A stretch of DNA of 64,000 nt from Spongospora subterranea f. sp. subterranea (taxonomy: Eukaryota > Endomyxa: Phytomyxea > Phytomyxea > Plasmodiophorida), in NCBI GenBank assembly GCA_049724395.1, contig JAUGWO010000091.1, positions 1-64,000 on the forward strand. The letters are read 5' to 3'. The position numbers were made by a program, and so were the translations under genes. The stretch's first letter is position 1, and every line of letters starts with the position of its first letter. This document shows positions 9,351-19,740 of the stretch, piece after piece. A model generated the notes under the pieces. That model ran no database searches, was not told the origin of the DNA, and saw only the letters and a list, made by a program, of their open reading frames with translations.

Positions 9351-9905
9351 ATCCTCTCCAAAATAGAGAGTCGAGTAGAGAATCTCTAAAACAGAAATGC
9401 GCAGTCACGCAGATTTCATCCGGGCTACGTTCATACAGGTTTCCTCGTTGCTTCGCCAATGGACCTCGTGCCTGCAGCTGTGGAAACAACTGTTGTCAAA
9501 CGGGGCAAGAACTTCCGCCCAGGTATGCTTGCTTCTTGCTGGCTGGCTGTTTCTTGCGATCCGATTAACGGCGCACCTGTCCAGCACATTGATGTCGTTA
9601 TTTGAGCCTGGCATGCCGAAAAAGGCGTGCCAAATCCATAAATCTTGAGTAGCGACCGCCTCGAGCACAATGGTCGGTTTCTTATAGCAGCCTTGATACA
9701 TGCCTGCCCATGCTTTGGGACAGTTTTGCCGTTCCCAATGCATACAATCTACTAAACCCATCATTTCTGGAAATCCTCTCGATGAATTTGTTGTCAATAT
9801 ACGTTGAATGTCTTGATCATTGGGGTATCTTAGATATTCATCCCCGAACACCTTGATCACCGCAGAAACAAATCGTTCAAGACTAAGCAAGATTGTTTGT
9901 AACAT
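8720..9905. repeat. fold-back 3: head-to-head copies of the truncated element-B transposase
   Basis: 8720-9238 recurs in reverse complement at 9383-9898 with only scattered differences and one short indel (SKHSALSWAEV against SKHTWAEV). The arms are separated by about 145 bp of terminus-like sequence. Both arms end at exactly the same deletion joint (VARMKSA stop followed by GCGCATTTCTGTTT). The duplication therefore happened after the internal deletion. A read-through transcript would fold into a hairpin of more than 500 bp. Confidence 0.92.
9405..9905 (-). pseudogene. inverted second copy of the truncated Harbinger transposase
   Basis: Minus-strand copy of the element-B transposase fragment: LSLERFVSAVIKVFGDEYLR, then FPEMMGLVDCMHWERQNCPK, VLEAVATQDLWIWHAFFG and the shared end VARMKSA. 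The upstream part of the protein, present in the plus-strand copy, is missing here: similarity stops at about 9898 and unrelated sequence follows. The frame is open throughout, without the TGA seen in the sister copy. It has only the first catalytic Asp. Confidence 0.88.
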
Positions 9906-10430
9906 ACATCGGTATACACTGGTCAGGTGGATTACTGCAGATGCTATTTACACACAATAGATGTTCCTATTCCGAGCCAATATACTCTCTGTGTATTAGA
10001 TCCGATATCTGGTCCGTAAAGTCCGTCAGGAACTCCGTTGCCAGCTATATCCAATACAATAGGGTAGCCTGTCGTAGGCTATAACATAGGGTCAATACGT
10101 TGACACATATGTTACACTTCCTTCTTTCAAAAAAATGCCCCACCCATGAAATAAAAATCCGAAATTTCCTGAAGCCAGGTTGCGTCTTTAATTATTATGC
10201 AAAAAAATAGGAATCTTTTACAAGTAGGTTATACTTTCCCTAATCAATATCGTTTCTGATATTAATCTAGTCCTCACTGACTATCTTGTTAGAGACCATG
10301 AATGAATCCTCATCCAAGGTACTGTGAGACTTTCACTCACTAAACCAAAAAAATCATAATAATATCGCAACACTGCTTCAATCATATCGTAGGCTAACTG
10401 TGGGCTCTCAGTTTCCGACGCCTGGAATAT
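9906..10430. other. no gene; AT-rich sequence between element B and the retroelement fossil
   Basis: About 520 bp with no convincing reading frame. It contains GGGTCAATACGTTGACACAT near 10089-10108 and a run of A residues at about 10128. Part could be a degenerate long terminal repeat of the neighbouring fossil, but without a second copy to compare I cannot define one. Confidence 0.4.
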
Positions 10431-12560
10431 GACTTGGCCTTACACTTCAACTCTGGTGAAGCAACCACATCAATTGATTTGTCCATCAATTTCTCCAACA
10501 AAAACCTCAATCTGACTTTTCAGTGAATGAGTTTTGTTTGCAATCAAGAATTCTTGGACCAATGTCCTTGCATCCTGAGCAACTTGCTCTAATGGCTCCC
10601 AGAAATTTCGGTCTCTGAAAATCCCAACCATTTTACTAATGCTACGAGCGATTGAGACTTCGAATCCACTTTCACGTTCACAATAAACTCTGCTTCAAAT
10701 GTAGCATTGTCAAATGCAAACTGATTCTTAATCTCCTCAGTAACATTCATCTTCGGATCGTCATAAATCGGATTCTATCCCCATGAACTTTCCGCATTGA
10801 CTTATCAACTAAGTTCATGACAGTAAACACATATTCATTGTTATTCTCAACAATCTGATATGGCCCTCTCCATCTCTGAAAGAGCTTCTGTCCAGACTTC
10901 TCAACATCAGGGCTACATAAGACGAAATCTCCGACCGACACCAAAATTTGGTCTTTGCCGAGGTTTCCTTGTCTTTGGCAACTTACGATTCTGGGTCCGT
11001 TCAGAACTCGTAATAGCCGCAACTTCTTTGTGCAGCTGTTCCATAGCACTCTCTAATGTCTCAGTTCTGCTGACAATTTGTTCTGTTGTCATCTGACATT
11101 TACCCAGGTTCTCTCCAAGCTTTTTGAAGATAAGTTCCAGCGGATTATCACTCTTCAATCCCGTATGAACCGTTACTGGTGCTTTCCACCCCAGTCTCTT
11201 CTTTGGTCGATGGTTGATAGCATGTTCTATTGCTTTCAACAACCATGGCCAATCCTCTTTATTCCACCTCAACTCTGAAATCAGAGCTTGAAATACAGAC
11301 TTCAGGGCGTTATTCACAACCTCAACTGTCCCTTTAGGATAGTGAATATACGCTGTGGTCCAATGTTGTTCCACACCCGCTTTCTTGGCAAAGCTCCTCA
11401 TTACTTCTAATAGAAAGTAAGAAGCTTGGTCTGAAACATACACCTCTGATGTTCCAAACTTTGATCGCCATTCCATCAACGCATCAACAGTCGTCTCCTT
11501 ATCAGGAGTCACTGCTGGTGTCAGGTGAACCAAACCTGACAAGTCATCTACAATAACTAGAACCCATTCAAACTCATGATATGATCCTTTTACTCTAGGC
11601 ATTATATACATGAAATCAAAGTGCAATACTTGATTTGGTCTAGTTCCATGACATGCTTCACCAAAAGGTAGTGGGATTCTCTTCCCTCCTCTGGTAGGAA
11701 TGCAATGTAAAAACAAGTTACATATAGATGTGACATCATCGATCGTCGATTTCCAATGAAATTGTTCTTGTAGTAGTTTGAGTACTACATTAATTCCATA
11801 ATGTCCACAATTTGCCCCAACATGGGCAATAAACACAATCTAGTCTTTAGATTGTCACATTCATCTGGGATAACCACTTTGTCTGAGTGACTTAGCAATA
11901 ACCCATCTGAATTCAAGATTAAGGAATCCCTGTCTCAACACTTAATCCAATTATTCTGCTCTTGAGTAACCTCATCAACATTTGGCCACACCAACGTACT
12001 CATGGGTTGAGTCCGAAATTGATCCTTGAAGTTTTGAGGTCCAAGTGATGCATCAGTTGGGTCTATTCTAGCATCATGATCGATATCATTCTCAACATGC
12101 TCAGGTTCATCAGTTATCGATCCATTACTCCTTTGAGTACCACGATTAACTGTAATCCTATTGCATCTCTCAGAACCGCATCCAGATCCCTGTTGGCCAT
12201 TATCAATGTCTGATTTTGATAATGCGGCCCACCATCGAGTCATCATATCAGCCCCAGACATTCCCCAGCTTGCTTCGTGCATTTTTCAGGATCCTGCGTG
12301 ACAAAGCCTTCAGGTTGTTCGATGAAAAAAGTTGGCAACCGTGTTTTCATAATGAAGTTCTGACCATCGTAAAACAAAATTGCAAAGCATTGTAAAGTCG
12401 CATACCCGCTAGAATCGCGCTAGGGTTTGGAAAACGTCAGGTATTGACAACTATCCACAACGGTTTGATAAAGTGTCGTTAATTCTTCTGGCCCCGGTGG
12501 TAAAGTAATTAACATTTGTTGCAAATTAATTGATTCATATTCATATTTGAAGAAAAATAA
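10430..12560 (-). mobile_element. Ty3/gypsy LTR retrotransposon fossil (chromovirus type), broken
   Basis: A minus-strand remnant of the 3' half of a Ty3/gypsy pol region. In element order there is the end of an RNase H-like region (about 11940-12560), then an integrase (about 10900-11840) with an HHCC zinc-binding start and an rve core, the post-core domain (about 10750-11050), and a chromodomain-like segment (about 10500-10740). The upstream gag, protease and reverse transcriptase are absent and no LTR pair was recognised. It is broken in several places and cannot be active. Decay is moderate, so it is neither very recent nor ancient. Confidence 0.85.
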
Positions 12561-12687
12561 GGCATTGCACTTGAGTTGCATTCAGGGCAATTTTTGGAAT
12601 TTTGACTCACAAAGACCGACATTTTCAATAATTCACCAAATGACGTCAGAGCAAATCAGACAGTACATAATGTTGATAAATTACTGA

Positions 12688-13068
12688 TCATATATTGGTT
12701 GGTGGTTGGGATCGTCTCCGATGCGGTGCTTGCTGAAGGGATGATTCTTCAGTGACAACATTTGGGCGCTTCATGTGCATTTGAGGGGGGACCATTAACA
12801 AATTGTCGTCACCTGTTCTCTGGTATTTCGCCATTTGGGAGCTAGATATAGGACGTTCCCGATCGCTCAGAATGTGAATTTTTCGGGCAGATGGCGGCTT
12901 CGGAAACAATGTTGCCGATGCAGAATTTCCCAGAATGGCCGACGCAGATGGAAGCGGTTTCGGCACGATTCTGGCTTGTGGTTTGGCAATCGCGGTCGGG
13001 TCAGGTGGTTGCCTCTCATCATCGCTATTCTCATCGCTATCGTTCTGATATTGAACCAGCCCCATCAT
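12688..13068 (-). CDS. hypothetical protein, 126 aa, acidic start and proline-rich body
   Basis: An open frame starting MMGLVQYQNDSDENSDDERQ. The first 20 residues are rich in Asp/Glu/Ser, followed by a Pro/Ala-rich, low-complexity middle and a basic end RRRSQPPTNI. The opening resembles nuclear proteins that begin with a short hydrophobic patch and an acidic run, but I recognise no family. It sits alone inside the transposon-rich stretch, between the retroelement fossil and the third Harbinger remnant. It could be a displaced host gene or an element protein. The opposite strand is also open over much of this interval, which lowers confidence. Confidence 0.4.
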   Translation of the reverse strand: MMGLVQYQNDSDENSDDERQPPDPTAIAKPQARIVPKPLPSASAILGNSASATLFPKPPSARKIHILSDRERPISSSQMAKYQRTGDDNLLMVPPQMHMKRPNVVTEESSLQQAPHRRRSQPPTNI

Positions 13069-13225
13069 GGTCCTGGAGGTGAGCTGGGAGCGGGTGTCGT
13101 CCCTGGTCCCGACTCCTCAACCAACTAATGTCAGAACGGGACTCTTAGTGGGAGGCTCCGCCATGGGTCAGCGATTCCGCAGCAATTTATTGATGTCGCC
13201 AGCATATTATCTAACTTTGATACCC

Positions 13226-13556
13226 CTAATTGCGACCAGTTTTTGGAGGTTCAAACTAAAATTTTGCAATTTCAGAAGGAAAAACTGCAGTTGGAACTAC
13301 GTGCTCAAGAGAAAAGTGTTGCAGCGAAGCAAGAAGAACTAGCTTTGGAAAAATACAAACAGATGGAGGATCGAAAATTTCCCTCTGGCAATGCGGTTCG
13401 TTAATTTTCGGTCCTCCATCTGTTTGTATTTTTCCAAAGCTAGTTCTTCTTGCTTCGCTGCAACACTTTTCTCTTGAGCACGTAGTTCCAATTGCAGTTT
13501 TTCCTTCTGAAATTGCAACATTTCAGTTTGAACCTCCAAAAACTGGTCGCAAAGTC
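13226..13556. repeat. fold-back 4: nearly perfect 150-bp palindrome with 20-bp apex
   Basis: 13226-13374 (GCGACCAGTTTTTGGAGG through GATGGAGGATCG) is the reverse complement of about 13405-13553, almost base for base. Both arms encode the same coiled-coil end of the Myb-like protein (QFQKEKLQLELRAQEKSV). The spacer is only about 20-30 bp (CCCTCTGGCAATGCGGTTCG). The arms are much less diverged than those of fold-back 1, so it is younger. Confidence 0.92.
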
Positions 13557-14342
13557 CCTCTTGACTGGCTTGGGGGTCACGCTACCAATTGAAGAGTCAA
13601 TGGAGGAGGGGAGTTGGCAATTTTTAAGAGTCCTTGATGGTATCCGACATTTTCTGTCTGGTGTAGCATCGGTAAAACCTACATCAGCCGGGCGTCTTTG
13701 CGCACGTTGGTTAATTGACGGGTTAGCTTCGTCCATATCGTTATGTTGGTCTTGCGATATGGTTTCACTGGATTCGCTAGGTGAATCAGCACTTGAATCA
13801 TCGTCAGAAGAATTGGTATAGTGTTGATGCATGATGTCTTTGAAGAAGTCTTTGCTCACGCCCCCTAGTTCGGCAATCGCAGAAGGAGTGACATTTTGGC
13901 GATTTTCCAGGACCTTATCCATTCGTTAAAAAAACGGGCACATCGATTCGAGTTTCTGCTCGATTGTCGTAATGTTCTTTTTGCGGTCGATGTCGGTGAT
14001 ACCGTGTCCGGTTGCACCGGGTTGCGATATTTTCTTTGCGTTTTTATACCTCTTGCGGTAGCTGGAATAACGACTTTTTGCAACGGCAGCCGTCAATGAA
14101 CGGGTGTTGCAAATGTTAACGACGAAGGTAGCCATGGCTTGAAAGCCAGCTGTTTTTGATATTTTTTGCCCTGCGATCATAGACTTATTCTGGGCAGCCT
14201 TGCCTTCAACCATGGCGAAGTTTTCTGGTGTTTCAAGAAAACAAACCATGGCCATATACTCCGACCTACTGGTTCGTTGGCGTTTACAATCAGCACGACC
14301 AGATCGATTGGTCGCCATCGTCAAAACAAATGCCGCAGACAT
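13440..14342 (-). pseudogene. Myb/SANT-like Harbinger partner protein, remnant C
   Basis: The ATG at 14342 begins MSAAFVLTMATNRSGRADCK. The SANT-like domain (SEYMAMVCFLETPENFAMVE, then AVAKSRYSSYRKRYKN) parallels element A residue for residue in many places. After CPFF the frame stops at about 13926, and the acidic linker plus the NVTPSAIAELGG block continue in another frame from 13922 down to 13440. The coiled-coil end continues in a third frame (about 13539-13340) and is lost in the palindrome. At least two shifts are needed, so it is not functional. It is clearly a paralogue, not a recent copy, of 5718-6750. Confidence 0.8.
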
Positions 14343-14436
14343 AAAATCCGAATCTTAAAATAAGATTAACCTGCCTGAGGTATGCGACGGAAAACCGATT
14401 TTTAAAACTGCGGAATTTCTAACTTTGATACCCCCT

Positions 14437-14883
14437 ACGACGAAAATTGAGCGCCTAGAGACGAAATTAGGAATTGCTTGAGAGCAGTATGAAACCCTAC
14501 GGCGCCCTTTGGCCACATTGGTCATGGATCACTTCATCATGCGCTTCATTGACCGGGCAACCCTACAAAAAAGCGCCACCTTGATCAGGCGATCCTGCAA
14601 TCGTCTCATTGACCAGAGATCACTTCATCATGCTCCTCATTGGCCAGCTGAAAATCCCCAATTCGGGAATTGCTGCCAAGTCTTTACAATGGTATCAGCG
14701 TCGTGAGTGGTCTTTGTCGCTCCTCTTTTATAGTTTCCAATGCTTGCCCTGACTTCACCACGACAATTATGGGTTCAATTTTGAGCATTTTTACTAGGAT
14801 TGTTTATATACTCTAAAAATTCCATCTGCTGTAGCCTCGTTTCACGTAAATTTCAATTTTACTGCTTAACCCTTCTCGATTTA
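14437..14883. repeat. gene-free spacer with a short imperfect direct repeat
   Basis: No convincing gene. Two imperfect copies of about 35 bp sharing GATCACTTCATCATG and CTCATTG/TTCATTG lie at 14521-14555 and 14611-14645. The rest is AT-rich and separates the transposon cluster from the host gene ending at 14884. Confidence 0.5.
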
Positions 14884-16332
14884 TTAAGGCAAATCGTCGC
14901 CGTCAGTTAGTAATAATATTTCACCCTGGTGACGATCGCATTCGCTGCGTCTACAGCGGATTGGCCGAAAAGCGAGTAGTACAAAGCTAATAAGACATGC
15001 GACACATGGAACCCAGTTCATCCATCTCGTGCCGAATATATTTAATGGGATTAGAAAATACACAATCGCGGCGATTCCGTTCATCATTGTTAGGAGCGTT
15101 CCCGCGGCGGTGCTCGGAGCTGGAAAGCTGGTCTCCAAAGCTAATTCAAACAGGATTGGCACTGTGCCATTCACACCACCACCAACAATAGCAGATATGA
15201 TGATCAATAGAGCTGGAGGCCATCTCGATTCGCACCCCACAATGAATGCAGAAAACCCCAAGAACGAAATAGCAAACAATACTGTGGTAACTTTTTGTAG
15301 TCGCATTTGTCCATGATCGACGATTGTGGCTGCCGCTGAGCCTCCAATGAATCCTCCCAAAAGTCCAGCTGAACCAATCCAGCCAGAAATAGTTTGACCC
15401 ATGCCATATTGCGATAAATTCTATGCCAGAACAAATCAATCATTTTGGAAAATGCATGAAAACGGAATTGAAGACCTCGTTGAGTGCACCTCCCCATCCA
15501 GCGTAAATTCCTGACCCTAATCCAAAGCATACGCATGCACGACAGAACGAACCGTTCGACAACACTTTTCCATAAGACTCGCGAAAGGAAAGTTTCGATG
15601 AAACTTTCATCTCTCGAATCCGAACGAGCTGCGAATAGCTGGCAGGAGACGCCGGTGACGAAGGAAAGAATATCAGAATCGAACCCAATATGATTGAGGC
15701 GGTAAAAGCGCAAGTTAGTACAAGGTAGATGACGTTGTTGATTCCATCTGTTTCAGGAACAATAACCGCACCGACAAAGAAGGCGAACCCAGCTCCGATG
15801 TAATTAGACAGGCAAAGTATTGACGTTGCCTGGGTTCGCTGATGGACGGGAAACCAGGCGTCGCTTAGAAAAGCACCGCCGAATAGCGCCATAGGGCCAG
15901 CTAAGCCGTTTAGCGCCAAACCCAAAAATATTACACCACATTGGTCACGGTTGACACCCAGTAAGATAATCCATGATCCCAAACAAAGGCATAGAGCCGA
16001 TAGGATCATCATGGCACGGAAATGGCCTTTACTGATCCAATGCGCGACAAATGGCGATAGTACTACCGATACGGCGCACCCGATCATGGCGTCGTATTCA
16101 ATGGATTGAGCACCTATACCTAGAAGACGTCCCGATATCCCAGAAATGGCATTGAACTACGGAAATAAATGAGAAACCATAAAATCGATATTCCACGGAA
16201 ACGAACCAGATTCCAAACAAAGCCCATTTCAAAACTTAATAGAAATAAGACAATCGCTAAATACCACCGCGCCGGTTCAGGATCTGCAATATTGGTAGAT
16301 TGACCATTGTCGTTTTCCATGCCAGCCGTCAT
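14884..16332 (-). CDS. FLVCR/SLC49-like major facilitator transporter
   Basis: A 12-span MFS permease related to the FLVCR/SLC49 group (heme, choline or ethanolamine transport in animals; substrate here unknown), in plasma or organelle membrane. Three exons: 16207-16332 (ATG at 16332, MTAGMENDNGQSTNI then the first span ending FVWNL), 15464-16156 (FNAISGISGRLLGIG onward) and 14884-15420 (NLSQYGMGQTISGWIGSAGL to the stop). The introns are 50 bp and about 43 bp, both GT-AG and phase 0, giving about 450 residues. Family signs are WNLFNAISG after span 1, the AFLSDAWFPVHQRTQATSI loop, NYIGAGFAFFVGA, and GWIGSAGLLGGFIGG at the start of the second half. The frame is intact. Other SLC49-like MFS members remain possible. 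Confidence 0.8.
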
Positions 16333-16939
16333 GAAGCCCTGTCTTTTGGGTCTGGTTGGCCACTATATCAATGAGAGCCGTTATTGACGAGCTGGTCGGC
16401 CTCTGATCGATTAACCCTATCCCAGGACCGCCTCTGGTCGATTAACCCTAATCCGTCCAATTGGAGTAGTGGGGAAATTTCCCTTTTTGCCCTCATTGTC
16501 GACTGTGTCGACAGCATCGTTAGCGGAGCCCCTTCATTTTGTTGACTGCCCAGGGAAGTTCCAAGTCAAAGTTCCCATGGGCCATGGAGGCATGTGACAG
16601 TCGTGTGACTATACGGTGTACATTGTCACACTCACCGGCGGAGGCCGCGGCCGGTGTTGGAAGTGAGTGTAGCTTGCAGCGGGGGGGACTTCGGCAATTG
16701 TTGTACAGTTCAAATGTCCAAATGCAGCAACTACTAACTTAAGGCGTGATCCCAATTCGTTCGTTCTCCATCACAGCGACGCGGAAATTGAGACCATAGA
16801 CGGCAACGATAAATACTGTTTGCGTTTTTATCTGACGAGATGGCATATTTCACGTCACGACCTTGTGATCTTGGATCGCTGGGTAAATGGAATAGCAGCA
16901 TAGCGGCAATAGTGGATTGTTGTCAACACATGCACTGCG
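16333..16939. other. intergenic, short 31-bp-period repeat, no gene seen
   Basis: About 600 bp between two minus-strand genes. Two copies of CCTCTG(A/G)TCGATTAACCCTA lie at 16400 and 16431. The rest shows only short, low-quality frames. This interval should contain the promoter of the transporter gene and the 3' flank of the SNF2 gene. Confidence 0.5.
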
Positions 16940-19740
16940 CTATTGGGTTAAATCTATGATTTGATTATCTGTATCGCTGAGGACCACAAGCGCAGGTCCT
17001 GTTTTGCCAGAAGGTGTGCGAGGACGGTTGCCGCTCATCCTAGGCGAGGAATCATGCGGGCGGGTCTCCCTGATGACTATCCGCCCGTCGCTTCTGGGTG
17101 ATTGACTAGCGGGATGCATATCGTCGATAATGGACTCCGACCGCTTCACTGGTGATGAAAAACGAGGGCGACATAGCACATATCTGTCCATCGGCCCGAC
17201 CTTGACCGGCAAACTCTCAGGAACTTTACGGCGTTTGGCGTTGGGCGAAACAACGTTATCGGCTACGCGATCGAACTGAACACGCATGGAGTTGCCTTTT
17301 CCAGCATCAACAGCCTCATTGCACACCGAAAGTTTTCGTTGTAAGAGAGGCCACATAATGTCGTCAAGCGTTCCTTTGGCCAACAGATAGGAAATGTTTA
17401 CACAAGACCCTTCTTGTCCTATAGCAACTCGGTTATGGGAGAAACCCAGGACGGAGACCAACATATTCACCAATTCTATGGGCTCGATCTTCTGCTTGCA
17501 ATAAATCTTGAGGAGTCCATGATAATTCCGCAAAGATCACATTGCTGGCGGCGGTGAGGGTTAAACCAACAGATGCGGCTTTGATACTTAACAACAGAAT
17601 TCGACATTCTGCACACGTCTGAAACTGCATCACAATTTCTCTACGGGTTATCTGTGTGAAACCCGGAATCATTTCAGTCGAATGAAAACCTGATTGACAC
17701 AAATTTCACGCACCTGACTGGTTGATCCGTCAATTCGTTTGATCACTGTGTTTGCATTCGGCACCGCCCGACGAACTTGTGTTTCGATCCCATCCAGAAC
17801 ATCCTAAACGCATTAGGAACGACAAAAAAATGCCACAGTGAGCTTGAATACCTGATGGTGAGCAAATACCAGAAACTTCTCATCGTCGCTGGACTCCATC
17901 TTCAATAAAACGAGTTTAGCGCCATCTGATACCTTGGCCAGACCGGTGCTATGATAGAGCTCGGCCAGAGCTCCATGATTCATCGACTCTTCATCGTCGA
18001 TATCCTTCACTGCATCTAAGCGTTGCTTGAACGACGCGGCGTCGTGTGCCGACAAAGACGTCACCGTAATTCCCGACCTAAATTTGGGCGGAAGGTCTAG
18101 AAACCAATTTTTTGAACACTTCCACAACACAGGCCATACGTGATGCTAACCTCGGAGAACGTCTTTTTTCAATCTCCTCACCATTAGCGTATCTGATAGC
18201 ACCGCGTTGAGCTCTTTGAGATTGTCTTTTCCGCGACATTCCCATCCGTACTGGGTCATATGCCCTTCGCAATACCTGACTCCAAATTGTCGATAATTTC
18301 CGAAAACATCGGGGCGGATGCTGTGCGCCTAAACCATCTGTTGACAGATCCGTATCCACTTTTGCATTTACTCGACAAACCTGCATGAATATTTCGCTGG
18401 GGCGCGCCATTAATGGTGTACCAGTAAGCAATACCGCCCGGCTGGCCCCTGGAACAGGTTGAAAAGTGAAGATGCACAAACAATACTTCAAAACCAACGC
18501 TGTAGAATTGGAACTGTGGCTTTCGTGCGCTGAGCAGCCGGATTCTTGATATAATGACTCTCATCGGCAATTATAAAGTTCGGATGCAATTGTTCAATAT
18601 CTGACTCTAACTTGTGTAATAATGAGTACGATATAATGATTACATCCGTCTGACGAGCATTTTTGGGCCAATCCCGACCTATAGAAATTCACTCAAAACA
18701 TTCAATAAGATTGTATGGACACGATCTGAATACCGCTCTCTACGATCTTGACTCGCTGATCGCCGAGATCAGGTAGCCAGCGCAATATTGAATCCCTCCA
18801 ATGAAACCGTAGACTCGATGGAGTAATGACCAGCACTGGCCAATCTTCAGAATAATATGATGCAAGAGTCAGCGCTTGGACTGTCTTGCCAAGACCCATT
18901 TCATCGGCAATCAGGCACCTTCCATCAAATGCACTGACAACCTAATACAGCATCAAAACTGATTCAAAACCAAAGATTTTGAAGCAATTTACTTGTTCAA
19001 CGCCCTTCTTCTGGAAATCCAGCAGCTGCTCCCATAACGATGGGGAGATTTTACTGATTTTGAACCCATTTGCTATAAAGCACGTGGCGTTGGGAAAAGA
19101 TACAAAAATCCGATTTTGGACTTACATTTACGCATGCCTTGCTGTTTAAGATATCGATCCATAACCCATTCAGGCAACGGGACAATGTTCATACTGATAT
19201 TGGGCAATCGGCTCTCAATGGAACCAGTAAACTCGTAGTATTGCGAGAGAGGAATAACCCAGCTCCCGTCTTGTGTAGACGAGAAAGTGCTCATAAATGA
19301 CGCGTGTTCCGAGTCGATAATTGCCGGCATAAATTTAACCTAAACACCAAAATGGCAGAAAGAGCCGCGATTTTCACAAAATAACCTACCTCGAAATGCG
19401 TCGGATTTGCTAAAGATGTGATGACACTATGTTTAACCTGAGGTCGGCGGGCATCAGCTTGCATTTTCCCATCATCACTGACCGTGACAAGGTTCTCAAT
19501 GGCCCATGCTGTTGGTTTTGAGTCAATGTCATCGTCCCACAAAAACGACCCTTTGCATTGATCTTGTTGTTGGCACTGCCAGAAACATCTCCCTTTGTTC
19601 GGAGATTCCTATAATACAGATCAGTTCTACATAGCTACTCGCCAACAGCATTTCTGCCATCACCTTCCTAACCGTATATCGACGCATTGGAAGTTTGTGT
19701 TGTTTACAGATAGGGACCTTCAAAGCAATCAATCTCAAGC
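16940..19740 (-). CDS. SMARCAL1/HARP-like SNF2 annealing helicase with N-terminal GRF zinc finger
   Basis: A nuclear SNF2-family ATPase, probably rewinding stalled replication forks. N- to C-terminal: a GRF-type zinc finger (CKQHKLPMRRYTVRK at about 19670-19715, then NKGRCFWQCQQQDQCKG and FLWDDD, joined across a 55-bp intron); a HARP-like module (SWVIPLSQYYEF … IVPLPEWV, about 19150-19330); SNF2 motif I MGLGKTVQALTLASYY (18850-18899), IIADESHYIKN (about 18540), LTGTP (about 18420), then the helicase C half with AASVGLTLTAAS and QAEDRAHRIGQ (about 17440-17580; the IGQ is formed across an intron). The C-terminus ends VVLSDTDNQIIDLTQ, two SUMO-interaction-like motifs. The exact start is unclear: no ATG precedes the finger in frame, so a short first exon above 19740 is likely. 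At least six small introns are present and no lesion was seen. Confidence 0.83.

Larger units (their letters stand above)
13205..14436 (-). mobile_element. Harbinger remnant C (Myb-like half with fold-back)
   Basis: A relative of element A reduced to its Myb/SANT-like side. One terminus (CTAACTTTGATACCCC) lies at 14421-14436, next to the start of the Myb-like gene. A second copy of the same terminus in the same orientation ends at 13215. Between them lie the minus-strand Myb-like gene and a tight inverted duplication of its C-terminus (13226-13556). No transposase is left. Confidence 0.7.

Noticed and set aside
12835-13128. 97-codon plus-strand frame, Arg/Cys-rich
   Set aside because: Antisense to the small acidic-start protein; composition suggests a shadow frame, although neither strand is certain.
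16400-16455. TTAACCCTA, telomere-like units
   Set aside because: Only two copies, 31 bp apart inside a longer repeat, not a tandem telomeric array.
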